Positions 44,146-52,369 of a DNA stretch of 64,000 bases are shown piece by piece (within the stretch, counting starts at the first letter, position 1; every line of letters starts with the position of its first letter). The position numbers were made by a program, and so were the translations under genes. This DNA is from JADJSS01 sp964490845. Lineage in GTDB: Bacteria > Bacteroidota > Bacteroidia > Chitinophagales > JADIYW01. Location of the stretch: assembly GCA_964490845.1 (NCBI GenBank), contig CAZBED010000004.1, forward strand, positions 1 to 64,000, read 5' to 3'. A model generated the notes under the pieces. It was not told the origin of the DNA. It was given only the letters and a program-made list of their open reading frames with translations, and did no database searches.

Positions 44146-45594
44146 TTACCCTACACTTCCTTCCAAACTGATTTCCAGTAATTTTCTCGCTTCTACGGCA
44201 AACTCCATGGGTAAATGATCCATGACTTCTTTACAGAAGCCGTTTACAATCATGGCTATCGCAGTCTCTTCGTCGATGCCGCGTTGCTGGAAATAGAACA
44301 ACATGTCTTCACCGATTTTAGAGGTAGTGGCTTCATGTTCCACTTTGGCGCTGTTGTTGCTCACTTCCAGATACGGGAAGGTATGTGCGCCGCACTGGTC
44401 GCCCATCAGCAAGGAATCGCATTGAGAGAAATTGCGGGCATTCTCCGCTTTCTTATGTACTTTCACCAGGCCACGGTAGGAGTTCTGCGATTTACCGGCC
44501 GAAATACCTTTGGAAACAATACGGCTTTTCGTGTTTTTACCGATATGAATCATCTTGGTGCCTGTATCTGCCTGCTGGAAATTGTTGGTTACCGCCACAG
44601 AATAAAACTCACCAATGGAATTATCACCGGCTAGAATACAACTCGGATATTTCCATGTTATAGCGGAACCGGTTTCAACCTGCGTCCAGGATATTTTGGA
44701 ATTGTTGCCTTTGCAGATACCACGTTTTGTTACAAAATTGTAGATACCGCCTTTGCCTTCTTTATCGCCGGGGTACCAGTTTTGCACCGTTGAATATTTT
44801 ATTTCCGCATTGTCCAGTGCAATCAGTTCCACGACTGCAGCGTGCAGCTGATTTTCATCACGCTGCGGAGCCGTGCAGCCTTCCAGATAAGAGACATATG
44901 AGCCTTCATCGGCTACTAACAAGGTACGCTCGAACTGTCCGGAGCCGGCGGAGTTGATACGAAAATACGTACTCAGTTCCATCGGGCAGCGCACGCCTTT
45001 CGGAATATAGCAGAACGAGCCGTCAGAGAATACCGCGCTGTTCAGGGCTGCATAAAAATTATCTTTTTGAGGAACGACGGAACCAATATATTTTTTCACG
45101 AGGTCGCCGTGCTCACGAATGGCTTCACTCATCGAACAGAAGATGATGCCTTTTTCTTTCAGTGTTTCCTGGAAGGTGGTTTTAACGGAAACAGAGTCAA
45201 AGACCACATCTACAGCCACTCCGGACAGGCGTTTTTGTTCATCCAGCGAGATACCCAACTTTTCAAAGGTCTTGAGTAATTCCGGGTCCACTTCGTCCAA
45301 TGAGGCCAACTCTTTTTTAGGCTTAGGAGCGGAGTAATAAATGATATCCTGAAAATTGACGGCAGGGTAGTGAACGTTGGCCCAGGTCGGCTCCGTCATT
45401 TTTTGCCATTCACGGAAAGCCTTTAAGCGCCATTCCAGCATCCATTCGGGCTCTTCCTTCTTGGCTGAAATGAAGCGCACTGTGTCTTCCGACAGTCCTT
45501 TTGGAGAAAATTCCTGTTCTATGTCTGTGACAAAGCCGTATTTGTACTCGGAATTAACAACATCTTCTAATATTTCATCTTGTGTTTCAGCCAT
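44146..45594 (-). CDS. sufB: SufB scaffold component
   Basis: 482 residues from the ATG at 45594, where the protein begins MAETQDEILEDV as in other SufB proteins; an upstream in-frame TTG (45630) is rejected because it lies at the inferred promoter. Signatures: 'EYKYGFVTDIEQEF', 'GVRCPMELSTYFRIN', 'LEGCTAPQRDENQLHAAVVE', 'RGICKGNNSKISWTQVETG', 'HEATTSKIGEDMLFYFQQRG'. It is the cluster-assembly scaffold and the first gene of the minus-strand SUF operon. Confidence 0.96.
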   Translation of the reverse strand: MAETQDEILEDVVNSEYKYGFVTDIEQEFSPKGLSEDTVRFISAKKEEPEWMLEWRLKAFREWQKMTEPTWANVHYPAVNFQDIIYYSAPKPKKELASLDEVDPELLKTFEKLGISLDEQKRLSGVAVDVVFDSVSVKTTFQETLKEKGIIFCSMSEAIREHGDLVKKYIGSVVPQKDNFYAALNSAVFSDGSFCYIPKGVRCPMELSTYFRINSAGSGQFERTLLVADEGSYVSYLEGCTAPQRDENQLHAAVVELIALDNAEIKYSTVQNWYPGDKEGKGGIYNFVTKRGICKGNNSKISWTQVETGSAITWKYPSCILAGDNSIGEFYSVAVTNNFQQADTGTKMIHIGKNTKSRIVSKGISAGKSQNSYRGLVKVHKKAENARNFSQCDSLLMGDQCGAHTFPYLEVSNNSAKVEHEATTSKIGEDMLFYFQQRGIDEETAIAMIVNGFCKEVMDHLPMEFAVEARKLLEISLEGSVG

Positions 45595-45611
45595 AAGTCG
45601 GAGGGTTGCAC

Positions 45612-45627
45612 TACCAAATATTTGGTA
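45612..45627. promoter_or_regulatory. Perfect palindrome TACCAAATATTTGGTA in the sufB leader
   Basis: A 16-bp perfect inverted repeat between the inferred suf transcription start and the sufB ATG. It could be an operator or an RNA hairpin; it shares the CCAAAT core with the neighbouring operators. Confidence 0.5.
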
Positions 45628-45658
45628 CAAATTTAGACCAAATCTAAATACAAAACAA
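45628..45658 (-). promoter_or_regulatory. suf operon promoter, TTG-N20-TAAATTTG
   Basis: Minus-strand TTG (45656-45658), 20-base spacer and TAAATTTG (45628-45635). The box ends 33 bases before the sufB ATG. The -7 box is overlapped by the palindrome at 45631-45649. Confidence 0.7.
45631..45649. promoter_or_regulatory. Putative operator ATTTAGA-N5-TCTAAAT over the suf promoter
   Basis: Perfect 7-5-7 inverted repeat overlapping the -7 box and spacer, the position expected of a repressor site. The half-site resembles metal-dependent DtxR-type operators only loosely; the regulator is unknown. Confidence 0.55.
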
Positions 45659-45663
45659 TTATT

Positions 45664-45682
45664 ATTTAGATTGGTTCCAAAT
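45664..45682. promoter_or_regulatory. Second putative suf operator ATTTAGA-N5-TCCAAAT
   Basis: Same architecture as 45631-45649 with one mismatch in the right arm; the two centres are 33 bases apart, about three helical turns. It lies upstream of the suf -33 element, between suf and the divergent gene at 45731. Confidence 0.5.
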
Positions 45683-45716
45683 AAACGTATTTTTTTTATG
45701 TTAATTGTCTAAAGAT

Positions 45717-45724
45717 TATTTTTG
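45717..45724 (+). promoter_or_regulatory. -7 box TATTTTTG of the DUF481 gene
   Basis: Perfect TAnnTTTG match, six bases before the ATG at 45731. No TTG lies at the standard spacing. Confidence 0.45.
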
Positions 45725-45730
45725 AGGATT

Positions 45731-46483
45731 ATGAAAAACCTGTTTTTGCTTTTTTCTCTGATAATTTGTACTCTACAGGTTAATGCACAAATAGTAAATA
45801 TTGAAGCGGAGCGCTACACAACGGATACAACAGGCTGGCGGGGAAATTATAATCTAGGATTTACTTTTGGAAAGCAGGCTGTTAAATATTTCGCATTCAG
45901 CAATACGGCTCATATACAGTATAAAACGAAACGAAACCTGTATCTGATATTGGGGAGTATTGATTTGATTAAATCGGACAATCAACAACTGATTAATTCC
46001 GGATTCTTTCACTTCAGGTACAATTATAAGATTAAAGAATGGTTGCGATGGGAAGCTTTTACTCAAATTCAGTACAACAAACTAAATGGCATCCGTTTGA
46101 GATACCTGTTAGGCACCGGCCCCAGATTTAAAGCGGTACAGGTGGAGAAATTTAAAACCTATATAGGTACGCTGTATATGCTGGAGTATGAAATAAATAA
46201 TGACAGAACGCAGAGATTACTTCAAGGCAGGTTCAGTGCATATTTAAGTTTTAGCCTGAGGCCTATCAAAACACTGGAAATTGTCAGTACTACGTATTAT
46301 CAGCCCAGATTTGATGATACTAAGGACTACAGAATTTCTACGGATAATTCAATCAGTTTCCGGTTTCATAAGATATTGTCTTTTGGTGTAAACTTTCGGT
46401 TGAATTTTGACAGCCGGCCTCCTGTGGGCGCTGTTACCACGCTGACCTATCAGTTAGAAAACAAATTGAGAGTGGATTTTTGA
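45731..46483 (+). CDS. DUF481-like outer-membrane beta-barrel protein
   Basis: 250 residues from the ATG at 45731 (an in-frame TTG at 45722 lies in the -7 box and is rejected). Signal peptide ending near 'LQVNAQ'. The rest alternates hydrophobic and polar residues in barrel-like strands, with 'GWRGNYNLGFTFGKQ', 'LLGTGPRF', and a C-terminal strand ending in Phe ('LENKLRVDF'), typical of outer-membrane insertion. The PF04338 (DUF481) family is suggested by pattern. It is divergent from sufB across 136 bases with operator-like palindromes, so possibly co-regulated. Confidence 0.65.
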   Translation: MKNLFLLFSLIICTLQVNAQIVNIEAERYTTDTTGWRGNYNLGFTFGKQAVKYFAFSNTAHIQYKTKRNLYLILGSIDLIKSDNQQLINSGFFHFRYNYKIKEWLRWEAFTQIQYNKLNGIRLRYLLGTGPRFKAVQVEKFKTYIGTLYMLEYEINNDRTQRLLQGRFSAYLSFSLRPIKTLEIVSTTYYQPRFDDTKDYRISTDNSISFRFHKILSFGVNFRLNFDSRPPVGAVTTLTYQLENKLRVDF

Positions 46484-46507
46484 CACAGAAATTAAATAAT
46501 AGTTAGG

Positions 46508-46540
46508 TTGAGTACCATTCGGGATTAAACCTTATTTTTG
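46508..46540 (+). promoter_or_regulatory. Promoter TTG-N22-TATTTTTG of the acyl-CoA carboxylase gene
   Basis: TTG at 46508-46510, 22-base spacer, TATTTTTG at 46533-46540; only TTTT separates the box from the ATG at 46545, predicting a leaderless message. Confidence 0.6.
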
Positions 46541-46544
46541 TTTT

Positions 46545-48095
46545 ATGACGCATGAACAAAAATTACAAGTTTTAGAGCAAAAGAAGATGGAGGCGCTATT
46601 AGGCGGCGGACAGAAACGGATTGATGACCAGCATAAAAAAGGGAAACTCACAGCCCGCGAACGGCTGGAATTGCTGATGGATGCGGGTAGCTTTGAAGAA
46701 TTGGGCATGATGGTGACCCACCGAGCCACGGATTTTGGAATTGATAAAGAAAAATACTTAGGTGATGGAGTGGTTACAGGCTATGGTACCATCAACGGCC
46801 GGCTGGTTTATGTATTTTCTCAGGATTTTACTGTCTTCGGAGGTTCCTTGTCAGAAACACATGCAGAAAAAATCTGCAAAATCATGGATCTCGCAGCCAA
46901 AACCGGTGCTCCAGTTATCGGACTGAATGATTCCGGTGGTGCCCGTATTCAGGAAGGCGTGGTATCTCTAGGCGGCTATGCCGATATATTTCACCGCAAT
47001 GTACAATTTTCCGGTGTGGTCCCACAAATTTCAGCCATTATGGGACCCTGTGCTGGCGGTGCGGTTTATTCGCCCGCTATGACAGATTTTACGCTGATGG
47101 TGGAACATTCATCCTACATGTTTGTAACAGGCCCTAATGTGGTAAAAACCGTCACACACGAGGAGGTAACTTCTGAAGAGTTGGGTGGTGCACAAACACA
47201 TGCATCCAAAAGCGGTGTTACACATTTTACCGCCAAAAATGAAGTGGAATGTATTCAGCAAGTAAAGCAATTAATGAGTTATCTGCCTCAAAACTGTGAG
47301 GAACCGGCTCCGAATTATCCTTATCAGACAACGGAATCAGAATTGAGAACATCCCTGAAATCAGTGCTTCCGGCAAACCCGAATCAGCCTTATGATATGC
47401 GTGATGTGATATCGAACACTGTTGACACAGATTCTTTTTTTGAAGTGCATAAAAATTTTGCTGAAAATATCGTTGTTGGTTTCGCCCGGATTGCCGGCAG
47501 GAGCATAGGCATTGTGGCCAACCAGCCGGCCTATCTGGCCGGCGTGCTGGATATCAATAGTTCCAGAAAAGGAGCTAGGTTTACCCGGTTTTGCGATGCT
47601 TTTAATATTCCCTTACTGGTGTTTGTGGATGTACCCGGATTTTTGCCGGGCACTGACCAGGAGTGGAACGGAATTATCGTCAACGGTGCTAAATTATTGT
47701 ATGCTCTCAGTGAAGCCACTGTTCCGAAAGTGACGGTCATTACCCGCAAAGCATACGGCGGCGCCTATGATGTGATGAACTCCAAACATATCGGAGCGGA
47801 TATGAACTTCGCCTGGCCAACGGCGGAGATAGCTGTTATGGGTCCTAAAGGCGCTGCTGAAATCATTTTTAAAAATGAAATAAAAAATGCGGCTAACCCG
47901 GAACAAAAGCTACAGGAAAAAATCGATGATTACACCGAAACATTTGCCAATCCATATCGTGCCGCAGAACGCGGATTTATTGATGAAGTCATAAAACCGG
48001 AAGAAACGAGAATTAAACTGATAAAGGCATTTCAGATGTTGGAAAATAAGGTGGTGAATTCTCCTAAAAAGAAACACGGAAATATTCCGCTTTAA
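46545..48095 (+). CDS. Acyl-CoA carboxylase carboxyltransferase (beta) subunit, propionyl-CoA type
   Basis: 516 residues. The carboxyltransferase has two crotonase-like halves: 'GKLTARERLELLMDAGSFEE' at the N terminus, the acyl-CoA oxyanion motif 'DSGGARIQEGV', 'GPCAGGAVYSPA', and in the second half 'LVFVDVPGFLPGTDQE' and 'RKAYGGAYDVM' with 'GPKGAAEIIF'. It transfers carboxyl from biotin to propionyl-CoA (or a related acyl-CoA), feeding methylmalonyl-CoA/succinyl-CoA. The biotin-carrying alpha subunit is not in the window. Monocistronic-looking, with its own promoter. Confidence 0.92.
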   Translation: MTHEQKLQVLEQKKMEALLGGGQKRIDDQHKKGKLTARERLELLMDAGSFEELGMMVTHRATDFGIDKEKYLGDGVVTGYGTINGRLVYVFSQDFTVFGGSLSETHAEKICKIMDLAAKTGAPVIGLNDSGGARIQEGVVSLGGYADIFHRNVQFSGVVPQISAIMGPCAGGAVYSPAMTDFTLMVEHSSYMFVTGPNVVKTVTHEEVTSEELGGAQTHASKSGVTHFTAKNEVECIQQVKQLMSYLPQNCEEPAPNYPYQTTESELRTSLKSVLPANPNQPYDMRDVISNTVDTDSFFEVHKNFAENIVVGFARIAGRSIGIVANQPAYLAGVLDINSSRKGARFTRFCDAFNIPLLVFVDVPGFLPGTDQEWNGIIVNGAKLLYALSEATVPKVTVITRKAYGGAYDVMNSKHIGADMNFAWPTAEIAVMGPKGAAEIIFKNEIKNAANPEQKLQEKIDDYTETFANPYRAAERGFIDEVIKPEETRIKLIKAFQMLENKVVNSPKKKHGNIPL

Positions 48096-48116
48096 TCGTT
48101 TTCTATCACTCACTGT

Positions 48117-48983
48117 TTACTGAAGATAAACCGTACTTACTATCGGGTGATGGTCAGAAAGATTGAAATAGGCTTTCTTACAAAAGCAGCAATCCTTAGT
48201 TGGTTTTAATATTTCCGTATTTGTAATTTTTGCCGATGTTTGCTGTCCTCTTCTCAGCAAAATGTAATCGAGTGTTTGCTGTATATGTTCGAAAAATTTG
48301 TAAGCCAGATCATTGTTGATACCATCCCAGCTATATTTTTCGCCGGAATAATGAACCGGCGTCGCATCAAGAATAGATAACATGCTGTTATAAGCGGTTG
48401 TATCGTAAAAATCTGCATTCATATCGCCAACATAGAACTGAGGAATGCCCGGATTAAAATGCTTGTCCGCCATTTCTGATTTTAACTGCTGAAACTGCAA
48501 TTCCCTGACAGAGCGGTATTTTTCCTGGCTTTGCGTGTGTGTGCCAATTATCTGAACGGGTGTCCCATGTATATTGATTTCAGCAAATGTGGCGCCTTTT
48601 TTTGAAAACCGGTCAGAGCCGGATATTTCTTTATATGTAATGAAATCCTGATTTATAATGGGATATTTTGATAATATCCAAACACCGCTGTTTGACTTAA
48701 TGAACCCTTTTTGAGTTATATCCGATTGAAAAGGATAAGATTCCTGTAGCCTTGTGTTGAGGGTTGCTCTTGTTTTTTTCATAAACGTTTCTTCCAGGAT
48801 GACAATATCCGGTTGTTGAGACAAAATATAATCACCAATCATTTCAGCTCTTTCCTGCTGACAAGATTTGAAAATTACGGGCGGAACCATAAATATATTC
48901 CAGGATAAAATCTTGAGAGCATCAGCCGCGGTGGCAAACATGCAATACAGTAAAAAATGGAAGAGGATTAAAAAACGTTTCAT
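48117..48983 (-). CDS. Secreted endonuclease/exonuclease/phosphatase-family protein, sphingomyelinase C-like
   Basis: 288 residues with a signal peptide (about 1-20). Metal-dependent phosphodiesterase fold: 'ILSWNIFMVP', catalytic 'ILEETF', 'GVWILSKYPI', 'IIGTHTQS', 'VGDMNADF' and 'LSDHHPIV'. The order and spacing, especially 'SGVWILSKYPI' and 'GTHTQS', resemble bacterial neutral sphingomyelinases more than nucleases. Since Bacteroidota often make sphingolipids, a lipid substrate is plausible. A CCFCKK motif near the C terminus may form a disulfide. Substrate not proven. Confidence 0.75.
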   Translation of the reverse strand: MKRFLILFHFLLYCMFATAADALKILSWNIFMVPPVIFKSCQQERAEMIGDYILSQQPDIVILEETFMKKTRATLNTRLQESYPFQSDITQKGFIKSNSGVWILSKYPIINQDFITYKEISGSDRFSKKGATFAEINIHGTPVQIIGTHTQSQEKYRSVRELQFQQLKSEMADKHFNPGIPQFYVGDMNADFYDTTAYNSMLSILDATPVHYSGEKYSWDGINNDLAYKFFEHIQQTLDYILLRRGQQTSAKITNTEILKPTKDCCFCKKAYFNLSDHHPIVSTVYLQ

Positions 48984-49095
48984 GTGAGTTGCCTTAAATC
49001 AAAAAATAACAGAATCTATAAGTTTATTTTAAAAAATACCCTGAAATACCCTGAAAACCAAACAAAATACGTATTTTAGACACAAAATTTACACA

Positions 49096-50145
49096 ATGAA
49101 AAAGTTATTCTATCTTTTATGTATTTCAGTTATTATAACTTCCTGTATTCCGACAGGCGGTACTGCACCAACTATTAAGGCAGTGGATGAGAGCGTGAAT
49201 CTCTCCCGTATTGCTATCGGTTCTTGCTGCAGACAGGATCAGAATCTATCCATCTTTTCAAAAATCAAAAATACAAACCCTGATTTGTATATAGCCATGG
49301 GGGATAATATGTATGCCGATTTAGGTGCAATTACCGGCGACCCTACGACATTTATCCAACAACAATATGATTTCCTGAACAATAACTATGATTTCAAAAC
49401 GCTGCGAGCAAATGTTCAGTGTATCGGAACCTGGGATGACCATGATTATGGTTTAAACAATGCCGGTGCTGAATATCCATATAAAAATCAATCCAAAGAT
49501 TTGTTCATGAACTTCTTTAATGAACCTTCTACCAGCCCACGCAGAACCAGAGATGGCGTTTACACATCGTATATGTATGGAGATGCCAATCACAAAGTAC
49601 AAATTATCGTATTGGATTGCCGTTATAATCTGAATGTTATCAGCGCAGAGCCTATCACACCAACTACAGATACTACTAAAACTATCTTAGGAGCTACACA
49701 GTGGGCCTGGTTAAAACAAGAATTGCTGAAACCGGCTAAAGTAAGAATTGTGGTATCCAGTTCACAGATGTGTATTCAAAACAACGGATGGGAAGGATGG
49801 CCAAACTATCCTCATGAATTGGAGAAATTCTTTAAAACAGTTAAAGATGCCAATGCGGAAGGTGTTTTCGTTGTAAGCGGTGACGTTCACTATTCTGAGT
49901 TCAGCAAACGCAACCCTGCCGGCCAATATCCAATATATGACTTCACGTCCAGCGGGTTAACACATACTGAAAATGGGGCGGCAGCCAATATGTACAGAAT
50001 CGGAACACCCTATGTGAATCTGAGCTTTGGCCTGATTGACATCAACTGGGCTGCTTCACCGGTACAGATTTCACTGGGAATCTGTGATTTCAATGGAAAT
50101 ATTGTTAAATCTCAGGTGGTATCATTAGATGAGTTGAAATTCTAA
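49096..50145 (+). CDS. PhoD-like phosphodiesterase/phosphatase lipoprotein
   Basis: 349 residues. The signal ends in a lipobox ('IITSC', Cys17), so membrane-anchored. Metallophosphatase motifs: 'IAIGSCCRQDQN', 'AMGDNMYADLG', 'GTWDDHDYG', 'VVSGDVHYSEF'. It lacks the PhoD N-terminal domain and T9SS tail of the protein at 9358-11223, and belongs to the short PhoD-like group. Probable extracytoplasmic phosphoester hydrolase. It is ended by a strong terminator. Confidence 0.87.
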   Translation: MKKLFYLLCISVIITSCIPTGGTAPTIKAVDESVNLSRIAIGSCCRQDQNLSIFSKIKNTNPDLYIAMGDNMYADLGAITGDPTTFIQQQYDFLNNNYDFKTLRANVQCIGTWDDHDYGLNNAGAEYPYKNQSKDLFMNFFNEPSTSPRRTRDGVYTSYMYGDANHKVQIIVLDCRYNLNVISAEPITPTTDTTKTILGATQWAWLKQELLKPAKVRIVVSSSQMCIQNNGWEGWPNYPHELEKFFKTVKDANAEGVFVVSGDVHYSEFSKRNPAGQYPIYDFTSSGLTHTENGAAANMYRIGTPYVNLSFGLIDINWAASPVQISLGICDFNGNIVKSQVVSLDELKF

Positions 50146-50159
50146 CCGATAAATAAATC

Positions 50160-50193
50160 AAAAAAAGGCCGGACAGTTCCGGCCTTTTTTTTG
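50160..50193 (+). terminator. Rho-independent terminator after the PhoD-like lipoprotein gene
   Basis: AAAAAAGGCCGGA / TCCGGCCTTTTTT with a CAGT loop, 15 bases past the stop and followed by a T-run. Confidence 0.9.
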
Positions 50194-50234
50194 TCATTTT
50201 CTGTTAAAGGGTGCAAATTAATTGAGATTAATTG

Positions 50235-50242
50235 TACTTTTG
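50235..50242 (+). promoter_or_regulatory. -7 box TACTTTTG of the M42 peptidase gene
   Basis: Perfect TAnnTTTG match, giving a leader of about 60 bases to the ATG at 50308. The leader holds a small hairpin AACCTT-TCT-AAGGTT (50258-50272) whose role, if any, is unknown. Confidence 0.5.
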
Positions 50243-50307
50243 ACAGCTCAAAATTAAAACCTTTCTAAGGTTCATTGCGTTTTTGTATTATTTAAACAAC
50301 ACTTTTT

Positions 50308-51390
50308 ATGAAATATACTATCGACCAAAAAGCAGAAGAATTCTTGTTTCAATACCTTAACAATGCCTCACCGACAGGGTTTGAAGCGGAAGGGCAGAAA
50401 ATATGGCTGAATTATGTTAAACCCTATATTGATGAATACCATGTCGACCATTACGGTACCGTTTATGGCGTAATAAATCCTGAAGCGGAATTTAAAGTGG
50501 TCATCGAAGCTCATGCCGATGAAATATCCTGGTTTGTCAGCTACATCGGAGAAGACGGGTTAATCAATGTTATTCGCAATGGCGGCAGCGACCATATTAT
50601 CGCCCCTTCTAAAAGAGTGAATATACACACGAAGAAAGGGATTGTAAAAGGCATTTTCGGATGGCCGGCTATTCACCTGAGAGATTTATCCAAAGATACC
50701 ACGCCGTCGATCAAAAATATTACCATAGATGTGGGCGCTAAGGATAAAAAGGAAGTGGAAGCCATGGGGATTCATGTAGGTTGTGTCATAACGTACGAGG
50801 ATGAATTGATGGTGCTGAATAAAAAATACTATACCGGCAGAGCGCTGGACAACCGTATGGGTGGTTTTATGATAGCTGAAGTAGCTAGATTGTTAAAAGA
50901 AACAAAAACAAAACTGCCATTCGGTCTGTATATCTGTAACTCCGTTCAGGAAGAAGTCGGGCTAAGAGGAGCGGAAATGATAGTTCGGAAAATTAATCCG
51001 AATATCGCTATCATCACGGACGTTTGCCATGATACAACCACGCCGATGATTGACAAAAAAGAACACGGAGATTTCAAATGCGGCAGAGGTCCTGTTATTA
51101 CCTATGCGCCTGCCGTACACAATACCATCCGGGAACTGATATTGGATACTGCTGAAAAAGAAAAGATAGCCTTCCAGCGCGACGCCGCCAGCCGGGTAAC
51201 CGGAACGGATACCGATGCTTTCGCCTATAACGGAGGCGGTGTTCCAAGCGCTTTGATTTCATTACCATTGAAATATATGCATACTACCGTTGAAACGGTT
51301 GCCAAATCGGATGTGGAAAGTGTGATTAAACTCATTTACCTCTCATTAAAGAAAATATCTCCAAGGATGAAGCTGAAGTATATTCACTAA
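50308..51390 (+). CDS. M42-family metallo-aminopeptidase
   Basis: 360 residues, cytoplasmic di-zinc aminopeptidase of the tetrahedral TET/FrvX family (also named glucanase in older annotation). Metal ligands and catalytic residues are visible in 'EAHADEISW', 'ALDNRMGGFM', 'VQEEVGLRGAEM', 'TDVCHDTTTP' and 'LKYMHTTVE'. It probably trims peptides left by proteasome-like or Lon/Clp proteases. It is followed by an intrinsic terminator whose T-run touches the next gene's start codon. Confidence 0.92.
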   Translation: MKYTIDQKAEEFLFQYLNNASPTGFEAEGQKIWLNYVKPYIDEYHVDHYGTVYGVINPEAEFKVVIEAHADEISWFVSYIGEDGLINVIRNGGSDHIIAPSKRVNIHTKKGIVKGIFGWPAIHLRDLSKDTTPSIKNITIDVGAKDKKEVEAMGIHVGCVITYEDELMVLNKKYYTGRALDNRMGGFMIAEVARLLKETKTKLPFGLYICNSVQEEVGLRGAEMIVRKINPNIAIITDVCHDTTTPMIDKKEHGDFKCGRGPVITYAPAVHNTIRELILDTAEKEKIAFQRDAASRVTGTDTDAFAYNGGGVPSALISLPLKYMHTTVETVAKSDVESVIKLIYLSLKKISPRMKLKYIH

Positions 51391-51438
51391 GAATAGCACT
51401 ATCCATTTCCACGGAAAATAGAAATATATTGTATATTC

Positions 51439-51468
51439 AACCTGTAAGTAATCCTTACAGGTTTTTTT
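51439..51468 (+). terminator. Terminator/attenuator abutting the next start codon
   Basis: AACCTGTAAG-TAATC-CTTACAGGTT followed by Ts (51439-51468): a perfect 10-bp stem with U-tract, 48 bases after the M42 stop. The ATG of the next gene begins at 51469, immediately after the T-run, so transcription into that gene must read through it or start within about 30 bases. Confidence 0.85.
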
Positions 51469-52359
51469 ATGGTGCGGATAATAAAAATACTGATTGAAAC
51501 CAATCTTTTTATTGCTTTTGCTGCAGTCGCTTTTTTATGGGCAAACATTCTATTTCTTCATTTAGATATGGCTTGTCTGTATTACCTGTCATTTCAGGTC
51601 TTTTTTTCCACCTGGTTTGTTTATCAAATAAGCCGTTGGGTATATTTTAAGAAAGGAGAATACGCAAATACTGAAGAATTGGTTGTTCAGTGGTTTGAGA
51701 AGCATCCCAAATTCAACAAAATGACCATCATTATCTCCGGAACCGGTGCATTTGTCTTTACACTTTTATTAAAATGGAAAACAATCGGCATACTGCTGTT
51801 TATCGGAGGTATATCCGTATTATATCCTTTTCCTGTTTTAAAGCCTTTTGGCATACCAACAAAGCTGAGAGATTTTCCGTATGTGAAAATATTTTTAATT
51901 GCGGTGGTGTGGAGTACGACTTCCGTCATATTACCTGCTTTAGAATCGGGAGTAAACTTACAGGCCAGAATAGATGTTTTTCTGTTGTGGCTAAGCCAGT
52001 TTGTATACATCTTCTTTATTACACTGCCTTTTGATATCAACGACGCGGAAGTAGATAAACAAACCAATATGAAAACCATTGCTTCCGTATTGGGTGCAAA
52101 AGCTTCTAAAATAATCTGTCTGGCCTGCGGAATTCTGTATGCATTTTTGATATTGTTCCTGTTTATGATAGAAAACTGGCGAAGCATATCTAACATTTAT
52201 TTAAAGGAATCCACTATCTATTTCATCTGGCTTCTCTTAATTTTATTACAGGTGTTTACCATTTATCAATCGGAAAAGGTAAAGAAGTGGGTGATTAAAT
52301 TAGTTTATGACGGCAGTATGATTTTATATTTCTTCATACTGTTATTTACCGTAAAATAA
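51469..52359 (+). CDS. UbiA-like membrane prenyltransferase family protein
   Basis: 296 residues with seven to nine hydrophobic helices. The second Asp-rich motif of UbiA enzymes is recognisable as 'FDINDAEVDKQTNMKTIA', while the first (NDxxDxxxD) is not seen in the loop after helix 2, so catalytic ability is doubtful. The start codon directly follows a terminator, and a slightly later start cannot be excluded. The next gene begins 10 bases downstream, indicating an operon with the class IV aminotransferase. Confidence 0.6.
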   Translation: MVRIIKILIETNLFIAFAAVAFLWANILFLHLDMACLYYLSFQVFFSTWFVYQISRWVYFKKGEYANTEELVVQWFEKHPKFNKMTIIISGTGAFVFTLLLKWKTIGILLFIGGISVLYPFPVLKPFGIPTKLRDFPYVKIFLIAVVWSTTSVILPALESGVNLQARIDVFLLWLSQFVYIFFITLPFDINDAEVDKQTNMKTIASVLGAKASKIICLACGILYAFLILFLFMIENWRSISNIYLKESTIYFIWLLLILLQVFTIYQSEKVKKWVIKLVYDGSMILYFFILLFTVK

Positions 52360-52369
52360 AAACCGGCCT

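Noticed and set aside
45595..45630. Upstream TTG start for sufB adding 12 residues
   Set aside because: It lies at the inferred promoter and palindromes; SufB proteins begin at the downstream ATG (MAETQDEILEDV).
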